The notes below the pieces were generated by a model. It saw nothing but the letters and a program-made list of their open reading frames with translations. It did no database searches and had not been told where the DNA came from. The position numbers and the translations under genes were made by a program. Shown here piece after piece: positions 51,194 to 60,411 of a stretch of 64,000 bases of DNA. Each line of letters starts with the position of its first letter. Positions within the stretch are counted from its first letter, which is position 1. Origin of the DNA: Paenirhizobium cremeum (GTDB taxonomy: Bacteria; Pseudomonadota; Alphaproteobacteria; Rhizobiales; Rhizobiaceae). The stretch covers positions 16,745 to 80,744 of the forward strand of contig NZ_JAGGCS010000019.1 of NCBI RefSeq assembly GCF_022884085.1, given 5' to 3'.

Positions 51194-52612
51194 ATGACGG
51201 AGACGGCCGAGGACAGTATGAACGACGGCTATGAACCTCCGGCTCCTTTGCCGCGCAAGGTTCCGCCCTCACGTCTCGAAATCATCCGGACCGTGCTGCG
51301 CAACCCGCTGGAACTCTGGGGTGAGCCATCCTATACGCTGCCCTGGATCGAAACCCGCTTCTTCGGTCGCACCACCATCATCGTCAACGATCCGGATCTT
51401 ATCCGCCACGTACTGGTCGACAATGCCGGCAACTATCCCATGGACGTGGTGCGCCAACTCGTGCTGCGTCCCATCCTGCGCGACGGCCTGCTGACCGCCG
51501 AGGGCAATATCTGGAAGCGCTCGCGCAAGGCGATGGCGCCCGTCTTCACGCCTCGTCATGCCAAGGGCTTTGCGCGGCAGATGCTGGAGAAAAGCGAGGA
51601 ATTTGCCGCTCGCTATGTCAGCGCGGATGCCCGTGGCAGCATTCATGACATCTCCACCGACATGACGGAACTGACCTATCAGATCCTTTCCGAGACGCTA
51701 TTTTCCGGTGAGTTGGCATCGGAGAGCGGCGATGTCGCCGCCGACGTGGATGCACTGCTGCATCGGATGGGACGCATCGATCCGCTCGACATGCTGGCAG
51801 CCCCCACTTGGCTTCCAAGGCTGACGCGCATTGGCGGACAGCGCGTACTCGACAAGTTCCGCAGGCTGGTCCGCGATACGATGGAGCGCCGTCGGGCTGC
51901 CATCGCCCGCGATCCGGCGGCGGTGCCTCGGGATTTTCTGACCCTGCTGCTTGAAATCGAAGGCCCTGATGGGCTGACCACCGAGGAAATCGAGGACAAC
52001 ATCCTCACCTTTATCGGGGCCGGCCACGAAACCACTGCCCGCGCACTGGGTTGGACGCTCTATTGCATTGCCCACCTGCCGGAATTCCGAGAGAAGATGG
52101 AGGCGGAGATCGACGAGGTCATCGAAAGCGGCGCCGATCCCGTAACATGGGCCGATCGCATGCCCCATGTCCGGGCCGCCTTCGAGGAGGCGTTGCGACT
52201 TTATCCGCCGGCGCCGTCGATCAACCGGCGGGCTCTTGAAGACGACAGGTTCGTCGCGGCGGACGGCAGGGTTCTGGACATCCGCGAGGGCGCCACGATC
52301 CTCATCATGCCATGGACGCTGCATCGCCATGAGTTATACTGGGATCGCCCTCGCGTCTATGATCCTGCACGTTTCCTGCCAGAAAACCGCGAGCGTATCG
52401 GCCGGTTCCAGTATCTGCCCTTCGGTGTCGGCCCGCGCGTCTGCATCGGTGCGACTTTTGCATTGCAGGAGGCCGTCATCGCACTTGCCGTCCTGATGCA
52501 TCGCTTTCGTTTTACGCCGAAGGTCGGCACACGGCCGTGGCCGGTACAGAAACTCACCGTCCAGCCGGCGGGCGGATTGCCCATGCTCGTTGCTCCACGC
52601 GACCGGCCATAA
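51194..52612 (+). CDS. Cytochrome P450
   Basis: Haem monooxygenase of unknown substrate. The haem-thiolate loop FLPFGVGPRVCIGATFALQE gives the ligand cysteine C417 (motif FGVGPRVCIG). The I-helix oxygen-activation motif is FIGAGHETTARAL near residue 275 and the ExxR motif is EEALRLYPPAPS near residue 335. Length 472, no signal peptide and no fused reductase; no ferredoxin or reductase gene is next to it, so electrons must come from elsewhere. 34 bases after the DUF1402 gene. Of the kind often acting on fatty acids or terpenes, but I cannot assign it. Confidence 0.93.
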   Translation: MTETAEDSMNDGYEPPAPLPRKVPPSRLEIIRTVLRNPLELWGEPSYTLPWIETRFFGRTTIIVNDPDLIRHVLVDNAGNYPMDVVRQLVLRPILRDGLLTAEGNIWKRSRKAMAPVFTPRHAKGFARQMLEKSEEFAARYVSADARGSIHDISTDMTELTYQILSETLFSGELASESGDVAADVDALLHRMGRIDPLDMLAAPTWLPRLTRIGGQRVLDKFRRLVRDTMERRRAAIARDPAAVPRDFLTLLLEIEGPDGLTTEEIEDNILTFIGAGHETTARALGWTLYCIAHLPEFREKMEAEIDEVIESGADPVTWADRMPHVRAAFEEALRLYPPAPSINRRALEDDRFVAADGRVLDIREGATILIMPWTLHRHELYWDRPRVYDPARFLPENRERIGRFQYLPFGVGPRVCIGATFALQEAVIALAVLMHRFRFTPKVGTRPWPVQKLTVQPAGGLPMLVAPRDRP

Positions 52613-52703
52613 ATTGCCGTTTGTCAGCTAGCGCGCCGATATCCACCCGTGCATAAAGCGTAAAACCGCGTTTTGCGGCTTTCGGCAATGTGGGACATGG
52701 CGC

Positions 52704-54704
52704 GTGACACTTCATTACATGTTGGGCATCGATACCGGCGGCACCTATACCGATGCCGCGCTTTTCAGCGAGACCGACGGCCTGATCGCCAAGGCCAAGG
52801 CACTGACGACAAGGCATGATCTGTCGGTGGGCATTTCCGGGGCGCTGGAAAATGTGCTCTCCGCTTCCGGCCTGCCGGCCAATGCCATAGGTCTCGTGTC
52901 GCTTTCGACCACCCTTGCCACCAATGCGCTCGTCGAAGGGCAGGGCGGACGCGCCGCCTTGGTGATGATCGGTTTTGGCCCGGAGGATCTGCGGCGAGAC
53001 GGACTTGCCGACGCGCTGGGCAGCGATCCGGTGATTTTCCTGCCGGGGGGACACGATGTCCACGGCAACGAGACGCCGCTCGACATGACGCCGCTTGAAG
53101 AGATCCTGCCGGAACTGGCGGCGAATGTGTCCTCCTTCGCCGTTGCCGGCTATTTCGCGGTCCGCAATCCCTCCCACGAGATACGGGTGAGGGATTTCAT
53201 CCGGGAGAAATCCCATCTTCCGGTCACCTGCAGCCATGAGCTTTCCTCGAAGCTCGGCGGTCCCAAGCGCGCATTGACGACGCTGCTCAACGCCCGGCTG
53301 GTATCGATGATCGACCGCCTTGTCGGCGCCTGCGAGGATCATCTTGAACATCGCGGTATCCGCGCACCGCTGATGGTGGTGCGTGGCGACGGCGCGTTGA
53401 TTTCGGCGGCAGAGGCGCGGCTCCGTCCGATCGAGACGATTCTCTCCGGACCGGCGGCAAGCCTTGTCGGCGCGAAATACCTGACAGGGCTCGATGATGC
53501 CGTGGTTTCCGACATCGGCGGCACGACAACGGATGTCGCGGTGATGGAGAGTGGCCGCCCGCGCCTCGATGCCGATGGCGCGGTGGTCGGCGGTTATCGC
53601 ACCATGGTTGAAGCGGTTGCCATGCGCACCTATGGCCTTGGCGGTGACTCTGAAGTCCGTTTCGACGATCATGGGCTTGCGGCGCGGATCGATCTCGGCC
53701 CCCGCCGTTTCGTGCCGCTCAGCCTTGCCGCGACGCTGTACGGGGACGCCGTCATCGGCGTACTGGAACGGCAATTGCGCTCGGCTCATGTCGGTCGCCA
53801 CGACGGACGATTCGCGGTCCGCACCGGCGTGCCGAACCATCTCTCCGCCGGACTGCAGCCACAGGAAGCGACCCTTTTTGCCCGTATCACCGATATTCCC
53901 GTGGCGCTCGACCAGCTCCTCACAGTGACGCAGCAGAAGGCGACGCTCGACCGTCTTGTTGCGCGGGGCCTCGTGCATATCTGCGGGCTCACCCCTTCCG
54001 ACGCCATGCATGTGCTGGGCAGGCAGGGTCAGTGGAACCGGCAGGCGGCGGATCTCGGCATGAAGGTCGCCATGCGGCAGAAGGATGGCACGGGAAAGCC
54101 TATCGCCGGCTCGTCGGAGGAACTTGCCCTGCGCATCGTTGATAGGCTGACGCGGCAGTCCGCTGAAGCCATTTTGTCAGCCTGCCTGGCCGAAGACGGT
54201 CTTGGCGACATCGATCCGGCCCGTTCTGTGCTGATCGACCGAGCCCTGAACCGCCAGACCGGTATTGCGCGTTTTACCCTGTCCCTCGACCGTCCGCTGA
54301 TCGGCCTCGGCGCGTCCGCTCCCGTCTATTACCCGGCGATTGCCGAGATGTTGTCGGCGGCCTGTGCCGTGCCGGAAGCCGCCGATGTCGCCAATGCGGT
54401 CGGTGCCGTCGTCGGACAGGTCCGCTCCACCGTGACGGTTTTCATCACCTCACCGGAAGAGGGGGTCTTCATCGTGGCTGGCGGGGGAGACAACCGGCGG
54501 TTTGCGGAAGAAGAAGCGGCGATGGCAGAGGCGGAGGAGCGAGCGTCACGCACCGCCCTTGAGCATGCGCGGGCCAGCGGCGCTGCGGATGTCGTCGTGG
54601 TGCTCGCACATGAAATCGATGCCCCCGAGATCGAAGGGCGGCGCAAGCTCATGGAGGCCCGGATCATCGCGACGGCGAGCGGACGCCCTCGCGTCTCCGA
54701 GTGA
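52704..54704 (+). CDS. Orphan hydantoinase/oxoprolinase subunit A (HyuA-like)
   Basis: ATPase-fold protein of the N-methylhydantoinase A/5-oxoprolinase family. The phosphate-1 motif is LGIDTGGTYTDAALF at residues 7-21 and phosphate-2 is VVSDIGGTTTDVAVME near residue 270. The C-terminal GVFIVAGGGDNRRFAEEE lies near residue 590. Length 666. Family members normally work with a HyuB partner, but none is present: glcB follows. GTG start with GGGA upstream; a later in-frame ATG at codon 6 is possible. Substrate unknown. Confidence 0.88.
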   Translation: MTLHYMLGIDTGGTYTDAALFSETDGLIAKAKALTTRHDLSVGISGALENVLSASGLPANAIGLVSLSTTLATNALVEGQGGRAALVMIGFGPEDLRRDGLADALGSDPVIFLPGGHDVHGNETPLDMTPLEEILPELAANVSSFAVAGYFAVRNPSHEIRVRDFIREKSHLPVTCSHELSSKLGGPKRALTTLLNARLVSMIDRLVGACEDHLEHRGIRAPLMVVRGDGALISAAEARLRPIETILSGPAASLVGAKYLTGLDDAVVSDIGGTTTDVAVMESGRPRLDADGAVVGGYRTMVEAVAMRTYGLGGDSEVRFDDHGLAARIDLGPRRFVPLSLAATLYGDAVIGVLERQLRSAHVGRHDGRFAVRTGVPNHLSAGLQPQEATLFARITDIPVALDQLLTVTQQKATLDRLVARGLVHICGLTPSDAMHVLGRQGQWNRQAADLGMKVAMRQKDGTGKPIAGSSEELALRIVDRLTRQSAEAILSACLAEDGLGDIDPARSVLIDRALNRQTGIARFTLSLDRPLIGLGASAPVYYPAIAEMLSAACAVPEAADVANAVGAVVGQVRSTVTVFITSPEEGVFIVAGGGDNRRFAEEEAAMAEAEERASRTALEHARASGAADVVVVLAHEIDAPEIEGRRKLMEARIIATASGRPRVSE

Positions 54705-54739
54705 TGCGGACTTTTTCCTTTTTGGAATAAATATTTGTT

Positions 54740-54791
54740 ATTCGTGCTCGATTGACACTCAATAAGATCAGGGCATGCTCGTAGCACGAAT
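54740..54791. promoter_or_regulatory. Inverted repeat flanking a possible glcB promoter
   Basis: Arms ATTCGTGCT (54740-54748) and AGCACGAAT (54783-54791) lie 34 bases apart around a TTGACA (54752-54757). No good -10 is seen. The layout suggests an operator with two arms around the promoter, or a leader hairpin, upstream of glcB. Confidence 0.4.
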
Positions 54792-54820
54792 TTGATATCG
54801 GATTGCGAGGAGAACTGGCG

Positions 54821-56995
54821 ATGAGCCGCATTGAGAGCCACGGACTGTCCATCGACACGGGCCTGTATGATTTCCTGATCGAAAAGGCGCTGCCCGGGAC
54901 AGGCGTGGACCCCGAGCGCTATCTCGCCGGCCTCTCGGCGATCGTTCACGATCTCGCGCCGAAGAACCGCGCGCTTCTTGCCAAGCGCGATGAACTGCAG
55001 GCGGCGATCGATGCCTGGTACAAGGCAAATGGCGCACCCGTCGACATGGGCGCCTATGAGGCTTTCCTGCGCGAGATCGGCTATCTCCTTCCCGAGGGGG
55101 AAGACTTCACCGTGACGACAGCGAATGTCGATGCGGAAATCGCCGAGATTGCCGGACCGCAGCTCGTCGTACCGGTCATGAACGCTCGTTATGCGCTGAA
55201 TGCCGCGAACGCCCGCTGGGGCTCGCTTTACGATGCGCTCTACGGCACCGATGCCATCCCGGAAACCGACGGCGCCGAGAAGGGCAAGGGTTACAACCCC
55301 GTCCGCGGCGCGAAGGTCATCGGATGGGGCCGCCAGCTGCTCGATGATTCGGCGCCGCTCGCCGCCGGAAAATGGGCCGACGTCGCGGGGCTTTCCGTCG
55401 ATGGAGGTGCGCTCTTCGTCACGCTTTCCGTTGGTGGCGTCACCGGACTTGCCGACCCGGCGCAATTCGTCGGATATCGCGGTGCGCCCGCCGCGCCGGA
55501 GGCGATCCTCCTGCGCCGAAACCGGCTGCATCTCGAGATCCTCATCGATGCGGAAGGCATGATCGGAAAGACCGACCCTGCCCATATCGACGATATTCAT
55601 CTCGAATCGGCCATAACCACCATCATGGACTGCGAGGATTCGGTTGCCGCCGTCGATGCCGAGGACAAGGTGGTCGTCTACGGCAACTGGCTTGGCCTGA
55701 TGAAGGGCGACTTGATGGAAGCAGTCACCAAGGGCGGCAAGACCTTCGTCCGTGCCCTCAACCCCGACAAGACGTTCACCGCTCCGGATGGCTCGGAACT
55801 CGTCCTGCATGGTCGCTCGCTGATGCTGGTTCGCAATGTCGGTCACCTCATGACCAATCCGGCGATCCTCGACCGCGACGGCAACGAAGTGCCGGAAGGC
55901 ATCATGGATGCGGCGATAACCTCCCTGATTGCCTTGCACGACATCGGAGAGAACGGTCGCCGGGCGAATTCGCGCAAGGGTTCGCTCTATATCGTCAAGC
56001 CGAAGATGCATGGACCGGAGGAAGTCGCCTTCGCCTGCGAAATTTTCTCGCGCGTCGAGGAACTGGTCGGCATGGCGCCGAACACCATCAAGATGGGTAT
56101 CATGGATGAGGAGCGCCGCACGACGGTCAATCTCATGGAGTGCATCCGCGCAGCCCGGGAGCGTGTCGTCTTCATCAACACGGGCTTCCTTGACCGGACC
56201 GGCGACGAGATCCATACCTCGATGGAAGCCGGCCCGATGATCCGCAAGGGCGACATGAAGCAGGCGGCCTGGATCTCGGCCTACGAGAACTGGAACGTCG
56301 ACATCGGCCTGGAATGCGGGCTCTCCGGCCATGCGCAGATCGGCAAGGGCATGTGGGCCATGCCGGACCTGATGGCTGCGATGCTGGAGCAGAAGATCGC
56401 CCATCCCAGGGCCGGTGCCAATACCGCTTGGGTTCCGTCACCGACGGCGGCGACCCTTCACGCAACCCATTATCATCGCGTCAACGTCGCCGACGTTCAG
56501 GCCACGCTGAAATCCCGTCCGCGCGCCAAGCTTGGCGACATCCTTTCGGTGCCGGTCGCACCCCGTCCCAACTGGGCGGCGGAGGAAATCCAGCGCGAGA
56601 TCGACAACAATGCACAGGGCATCCTGGGCTATGTCGTCCGCTGGATCGACCATGGCATCGGCTGCTCCAAGGTTCCGGATATCAACAATGTCGGCCTGAT
56701 GGAGGACCGCGCCACCCTGCGCATTTCCGCACAGCATATGGCGAACTGGCTGCATCATGGGATCATTACGGAAGCGCAGGTCATCGAGACGATGAAGCGC
56801 ATGGCGGCCGTCGTCGATGGCCAGAATGCCGGTGATCCCGCTTATCGGCCCATGGCCGGTCGTTTCGACGATTCCGTCGCGTTCCAGGCGGCGCTGGAAC
56901 TGGTTCTGAAGGGCCGAGCACAGCCAAATGGCTATACCGAGCCGGTCCTGCATCGCCGCCGTCAGGAACTGAAGGCGAAGCTTGCCGGACAATAA
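54821..56995 (+). CDS. glcB: Malate synthase G
   Basis: Condenses glyoxylate with acetyl-CoA to malate in the glyoxylate bypass, for growth on acetate, fatty acids or PHB-derived carbon. The 724-residue length is that of the G isoform. Motifs include TTIMDCEDSVAAVDAEDK, MGIMDEERRTTVNL, FINTGFLDRTGDEIHT and GKGMWAMPDLM. I chose the ATG with GAGGAG nine bases upstream. A strong terminator follows. It complements phaZ and pckA elsewhere in the window in carbon reserve use. Confidence 0.97.
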   Translation: MSRIESHGLSIDTGLYDFLIEKALPGTGVDPERYLAGLSAIVHDLAPKNRALLAKRDELQAAIDAWYKANGAPVDMGAYEAFLREIGYLLPEGEDFTVTTANVDAEIAEIAGPQLVVPVMNARYALNAANARWGSLYDALYGTDAIPETDGAEKGKGYNPVRGAKVIGWGRQLLDDSAPLAAGKWADVAGLSVDGGALFVTLSVGGVTGLADPAQFVGYRGAPAAPEAILLRRNRLHLEILIDAEGMIGKTDPAHIDDIHLESAITTIMDCEDSVAAVDAEDKVVVYGNWLGLMKGDLMEAVTKGGKTFVRALNPDKTFTAPDGSELVLHGRSLMLVRNVGHLMTNPAILDRDGNEVPEGIMDAAITSLIALHDIGENGRRANSRKGSLYIVKPKMHGPEEVAFACEIFSRVEELVGMAPNTIKMGIMDEERRTTVNLMECIRAARERVVFINTGFLDRTGDEIHTSMEAGPMIRKGDMKQAAWISAYENWNVDIGLECGLSGHAQIGKGMWAMPDLMAAMLEQKIAHPRAGANTAWVPSPTAATLHATHYHRVNVADVQATLKSRPRAKLGDILSVPVAPRPNWAAEEIQREIDNNAQGILGYVVRWIDHGIGCSKVPDINNVGLMEDRATLRISAQHMANWLHHGIITEAQVIETMKRMAAVVDGQNAGDPAYRPMAGRFDDSVAFQAALELVLKGRAQPNGYTEPVLHRRRQELKAKLAGQ

Positions 56996-57009
56996 TCGTG
57001 TGAGATCCG

Positions 57010-57042
57010 AAAAAAGCCGCCGGAATGACCGGCGGCTTTTTT
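57010..57042. terminator. Bidirectional terminator between glcB and the L,D-transpeptidase
   Basis: Perfect 14-base stem (AAAAAAGCCGCCGG and its complement) with an AATGA loop; A run on one side, T run on the other. Confidence 0.92.
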
Positions 57043-57070
57043 GATTGTCTGGTGATAAGCTCGATGACGC

Positions 57071-57742
57071 TTACTGCTGAACCACGACGCGGGCGTTCTT
57101 GCCGGGGCGGACGCGATTGTAGAGGTCGATAACGTCCTGATTCATCAGACGGATGCAGCCCGAGGAAGCAGCAGTGCCGATCGACGCCCATTCCGGCGTG
57201 CCATGCAGGCGGAACAGGGTGTCGCGCCCCTTGTCGTCGAAGAGATACATGGCGCGCGCGCCAAGCGGGTTGCTGAGGCCCGGACCCATTCCGTCCTCGA
57301 CATATTTGGCGACTTCCGGCTTGCGTTCTGCCATTTCCTTCGGCGGATGCCAGGTCGGCCATTCCTGCTTCCAGGCGATATAGGCTTCGCCCTGCCATGC
57401 GAAACCCTGCTTGCCGACGCCGATGCCGTAGCGAACAGCCTTTCCGTTCGGCAGTACGTAGTAAAGGAAACGCTCGCGGGTGTTCACGACGATGGTGCCG
57501 GGCTTTTCCTTGGTGGAATAATCGACGATCTGGCGGTGGAACTTCTTGTCGACCCTGCTGATCGGGATCGCGGGAAGAGCGAAGCCGGCATCGGTGACGG
57601 TGCCATAGGAATCGCTGAAGATCTTGGTCGTGGTTGCTTCGGCGGCTTCCTTCGGCTCGGAGGATGTGGAGGTGGTCGTGCAGCCGGCTAGGCCGAGTGT
57701 CGCGACAAGGCCGAACACGGTCAATGCATTGCGGAGGCGCAT
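57071..57742 (-). CDS. L,D-transpeptidase lipoprotein (YkuD)
   Basis: Cell-wall cross-linking enzyme forming 3-3 peptide bridges or attaching proteins to peptidoglycan. A lipoprotein signal peptide ends at the lipobox LAGC (Cys21). The YkuD catalytic motif is LFRLHGTPEWASIGTAASSG then CIRLMN near residue 195 (HGTPE ... SSGCIRLMN, with the nucleophile Cys). Length 223. Such enzymes are numerous in Rhizobiales, which use L,D cross-links at the growing pole. An AGATGGT inverted repeat lies about 30 bases upstream of its start. Confidence 0.93.
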   Translation of the reverse strand: MRLRNALTVFGLVATLGLAGCTTTSTSSEPKEAAEATTTKIFSDSYGTVTDAGFALPAIPISRVDKKFHRQIVDYSTKEKPGTIVVNTRERFLYYVLPNGKAVRYGIGVGKQGFAWQGEAYIAWKQEWPTWHPPKEMAERKPEVAKYVEDGMGPGLSNPLGARAMYLFDDKGRDTLFRLHGTPEWASIGTAASSGCIRLMNQDVIDLYNRVRPGKNARVVVQQ

Positions 57743-57922
57743 GGGGATGTCTCGTAGGGTTCAAGCTGGGAGATGGTGGGCTCAACCATCTTTGATTATG
57801 GTTTATTTTTGATTAAGTTCGCCTTGGCAAGTAGCGCGGACGAACCACGGGACTTCGGCAATGCAAAATGACTCCGCATTGCTTTTTTGCAACATGCCGC
57901 AAAGGTGCGCCGGGCATTATTC

Positions 57923-58408
57923 ATGACGATTGTTTCTGTTGCCGTTAACAACCCGTTAATCGACGGACGCCAGTCCGAGCGCGCTCTTCTTGTGCGCCGG
58001 GGGGTGCAGGTGCTGCTGAACGAGATGCGTCTGGCGCTTTTGCCGGAGTTGTCGCTGGCGAACGGCCGACGGGCCGATCTGGTCGGCCTGACGGAAAAGG
58101 GCGAGATCTGGATCATCGAGATCAAATCCTCCATCGAGGATTTTCGCGTCGATCGGAAATGGCCGGAATATCGAGGATATTGTGATCGCCTGTTCTTCGC
58201 GACCCATGGCGAGGTGCCTCTGGACATCTTTCCGGAGGATTGCGGGCTTCTGGTGTCGGATGGTTACGGGGCGCACCTGTTGCGCGAGGCGCCGGAGCAC
58301 AGATTACCTCCCGCGACCCGCAAGGCCGTCACCCTGAACTTTTCGCGCGCCGCCGCCCAGCGTCTGATGATGGCTGAATGGGCCGCCAGAACGTCACCGA
58401 CGGAATAA
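57923..58408 (+). CDS. mmcB: MmcB family DNA repair protein
   Basis: Small nuclease-fold protein; the Caulobacter MmcB is in the SOS regulon and protects against mitomycin C. The PD-(D/E)xK-like core reads ELSLANGRRADLVGL then EIWIIEIKSSIEDFRVD, with the EIK triad near residue 70. LPPATRKAVTLNFSRAAAQRL closes the protein. Length 161. I chose the ATG giving MTIVSVAVNNPL; an upstream TTG adds 12 unconserved residues. No LexA box of the GTTC-N7-GTTC kind is visible upstream. Ends two bases from the facing actR. Confidence 0.87.
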   Translation: MTIVSVAVNNPLIDGRQSERALLVRRGVQVLLNEMRLALLPELSLANGRRADLVGLTEKGEIWIIEIKSSIEDFRVDRKWPEYRGYCDRLFFATHGEVPLDIFPEDCGLLVSDGYGAHLLREAPEHRLPPATRKAVTLNFSRAAAQRLMMAEWAARTSPTE

Positions 58409-58410
58409 TC

Positions 58411-59001
58411 CTATTTCGGCGCGCGCTTGGCGAGAATCCGTTGAAGGGTGCGCCGGTGCATGTTGAGACGGCGGGCCGTTTCCGAAACATTCCGGTCACA
58501 GCTTTCGTAGACGCGCTGGATATGCTCCCAGCGCACACGGTCGGCCGACATCGGGTTTTCCGGCACTTCGGCCTTCTCGCCCGGACGCTGGGTCAGCGCC
58601 AGGAAGATGTCGTCGGCATCCGCCGGCTTGGAGAGATAGTCGAGAGCGCCGAGCTTGACCGCCGTCACCGCGGTCGCGATGTTGCCGTAGCCGGTCAGCA
58701 CGACGATCCGCGTATCGCTGCGCCGCTCCCGAATGGCCTCGATCACGTCGAGACCGTTGCCGTCGCCAAGTCTCAGGTCGACCACCGCATATTTCGGCGG
58801 CGCCGCCTTCGATTTGGCGATGCCCTCCGCGACCGAAGCAGCCATGTCGACGGCAAACCCGCGGGCTTCCATGGCGCGAGCCAGGCGCCGGAGAAAGGGC
58901 GCATCGTCATCAACGATGAGCAAGCTCGGATCGGGACCGAGGCTCTCGTCCAAATTGGTTGCGCTGTCGCTCTTCGAGCCGGGTGAAGCGAATTCTGTCA
59001 T
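58411..59001 (-). CDS. actR: Redox response regulator ActR (RegA/PrrA type)
   Basis: Global regulator of redox-related genes (carbon fixation, nitrogen fixation, respiration, acid tolerance in rhizobia). The receiver has IVDDDAPFLRR and the phosphorylated D75 in AVVDLRLGDGNG; K is in DYLSKPAD. The C-terminal Fis-type helix-turn-helix reads CDRNVSETARRLNMHRRTLQRILAKR. I used the ATG giving MTEFASPGSK (196 residues); a GTG 54 bases earlier is a weaker start. Its kinase actS lies 78 bases upstream. Confidence 0.94.
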   Translation of the reverse strand: MTEFASPGSKSDSATNLDESLGPDPSLLIVDDDAPFLRRLARAMEARGFAVDMAASVAEGIAKSKAAPPKYAVVDLRLGDGNGLDVIEAIRERRSDTRIVVLTGYGNIATAVTAVKLGALDYLSKPADADDIFLALTQRPGEKAEVPENPMSADRVRWEHIQRVYESCDRNVSETARRLNMHRRTLQRILAKRAPK

Positions 59002-59079
59002 GACCTGCCATTCCTGCGGGGCACTCTGTTCATATTCTTGTCCGGTTATGGCCACTTATGACCGGCGGGTAAAGCCCTT

Positions 59080-60384
59080 TCAACGCCCTGCGTCCATCAG
59101 GCCGCGCGGCCAGGTGATCCTGACGCGCGCGCCTGGCCGGTCGGGACCGCCATTTTCAAACTTGAGCGTCGCGCCGGATCGTTCAAGCAGGGTCTTGGCA
59201 ATGAACAGGCCGAGCCCGAGGCCCCCCGCCTTGTCGTCCCGCTGTCGGCTGGTCACATAGGGTTCGCCGATCCGCTGTAGCACGTCGGCGGAATAGCCTT
59301 CGCCATCATCCTCGATCGTGACGGCCACCCTGGAGGCGTCGTGCTCCACCGTGACGGTGACCTTCTCGCGGGCGAAATCGATCGCGTTTTCCACCAGATT
59401 GCCGAGACCATAGAGAATGCCTGCGTTGCGAACGCCGATCGGCTCTTTCGATCGATCCGATTTCTCAACCAGTTCCAGCTTGACGTCGAATTCCCGATGC
59501 GGAGCCAGCACCTCCTCGATCATGGAGGAAAGCGGCAGGCGGCGCATATGTTCCTCGTTTTCGGAAGGCAGGGTCGTCAGCCGCCGGAGGATGTCGCGAC
59601 AGCGCTCGCTCTGGCTGCGCAGAAGCTGTACGTCCTCTCCGAAGCGCTCATCCTTCCCGAGTTCACGCTCCATTTCCTTGGCGACAACGCTGATCGTCGC
59701 AAGCGGCGTACCGAGTTCATGGGCGGCCGCAGCGGCAAGGCCATCGAGTTGCGAGAGATGCTTTTCGCGCTGCAGGATGAGTTCGGTCGCCGACAGCGCA
59801 TCGGCGAGCAGGGTTGCTTCCTGCGAAACGCGATAGGCATAAAAGGCGGCAAACGCCATCATCGAGGTGATCGAACACCAAACGCCGAGCTGCATCACGA
59901 GGTGGGTCGGCAGGGTTTCGCCATTGTACCAGGGCAGGGGATAAGGCGTAAAGGCGAGCGCCGTGATGAAGAAGACCGCGAGCGCCAACAGGGCGACGGA
60001 AAGTCCACGGGGCTGCGAGGCGAACGAAATGATGACCGGAACGCAGATCAGCGGCGCGAAGGGATTGGCAAGGCCGCCGGTGATGAAGAGCAGCGCGGCG
60101 AGCTGTAGCAGATCGAGACCGAGCACGGCGAATGCGGCGAGCGGCTCCAGCCGATAGGTCGGCGGAAACGCGACGGACAAGAGGAAGTTTGCAGCGGCAA
60201 GTGCTCCGATCAGAGCCGCGCAAATGGTCAGGGGCAGCGGATAGTCCAGCAGGAAAGCAACGACGAAGACCGTGATGCTCTGCCCCGCCACGGCCAGCCA
60301 GCGCAGACGCACCAGCGTCTGCAATCTCAATCTGCGGCTGGACGGTCCAAAATGCCTCGCCACATCCTGAGTCGTCTTTATCAT
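59080..60384 (-). CDS. actS: Redox sensor kinase ActS (RegB/PrrB type)
   Basis: Membrane histidine kinase sensing the quinone pool. About six membrane helices fill residues 27-185. The ubiquinone-binding motif GGLANPF is at residues 103-109. The phosphorylated His222 lies in LAAAAAHELGTPLATI, and the redox-box cysteine is C262 in SERCRDILRRL. ATPase motifs: VENAIDFAREKV, DDGEGYSADV and GGLGLGLFIAKTLLE. Length 434. Signals to ActR. Confidence 0.94.
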   Translation of the reverse strand: MIKTTQDVARHFGPSSRRLRLQTLVRLRWLAVAGQSITVFVVAFLLDYPLPLTICAALIGALAAANFLLSVAFPPTYRLEPLAAFAVLGLDLLQLAALLFITGGLANPFAPLICVPVIISFASQPRGLSVALLALAVFFITALAFTPYPLPWYNGETLPTHLVMQLGVWCSITSMMAFAAFYAYRVSQEATLLADALSATELILQREKHLSQLDGLAAAAAHELGTPLATISVVAKEMERELGKDERFGEDVQLLRSQSERCRDILRRLTTLPSENEEHMRRLPLSSMIEEVLAPHREFDVKLELVEKSDRSKEPIGVRNAGILYGLGNLVENAIDFAREKVTVTVEHDASRVAVTIEDDGEGYSADVLQRIGEPYVTSRQRDDKAGGLGLGLFIAKTLLERSGATLKFENGGPDRPGARVRITWPRGLMDAGR

Positions 60385-60411
60385 GTAGGAACTCCTTTGC
60401 CCTGTCGGCTC

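Noticed and set aside
54329..56404. Long leftward reading frame opposite the HyuA gene and glcB (about 690 codons)
   Set aside because: Spans two well supported genes on the other strand and encodes no known motif.
57743..57922. LexA box expected upstream of mmcB
   Set aside because: No GTTC-N7-GTTC or its complement is present in the gap.
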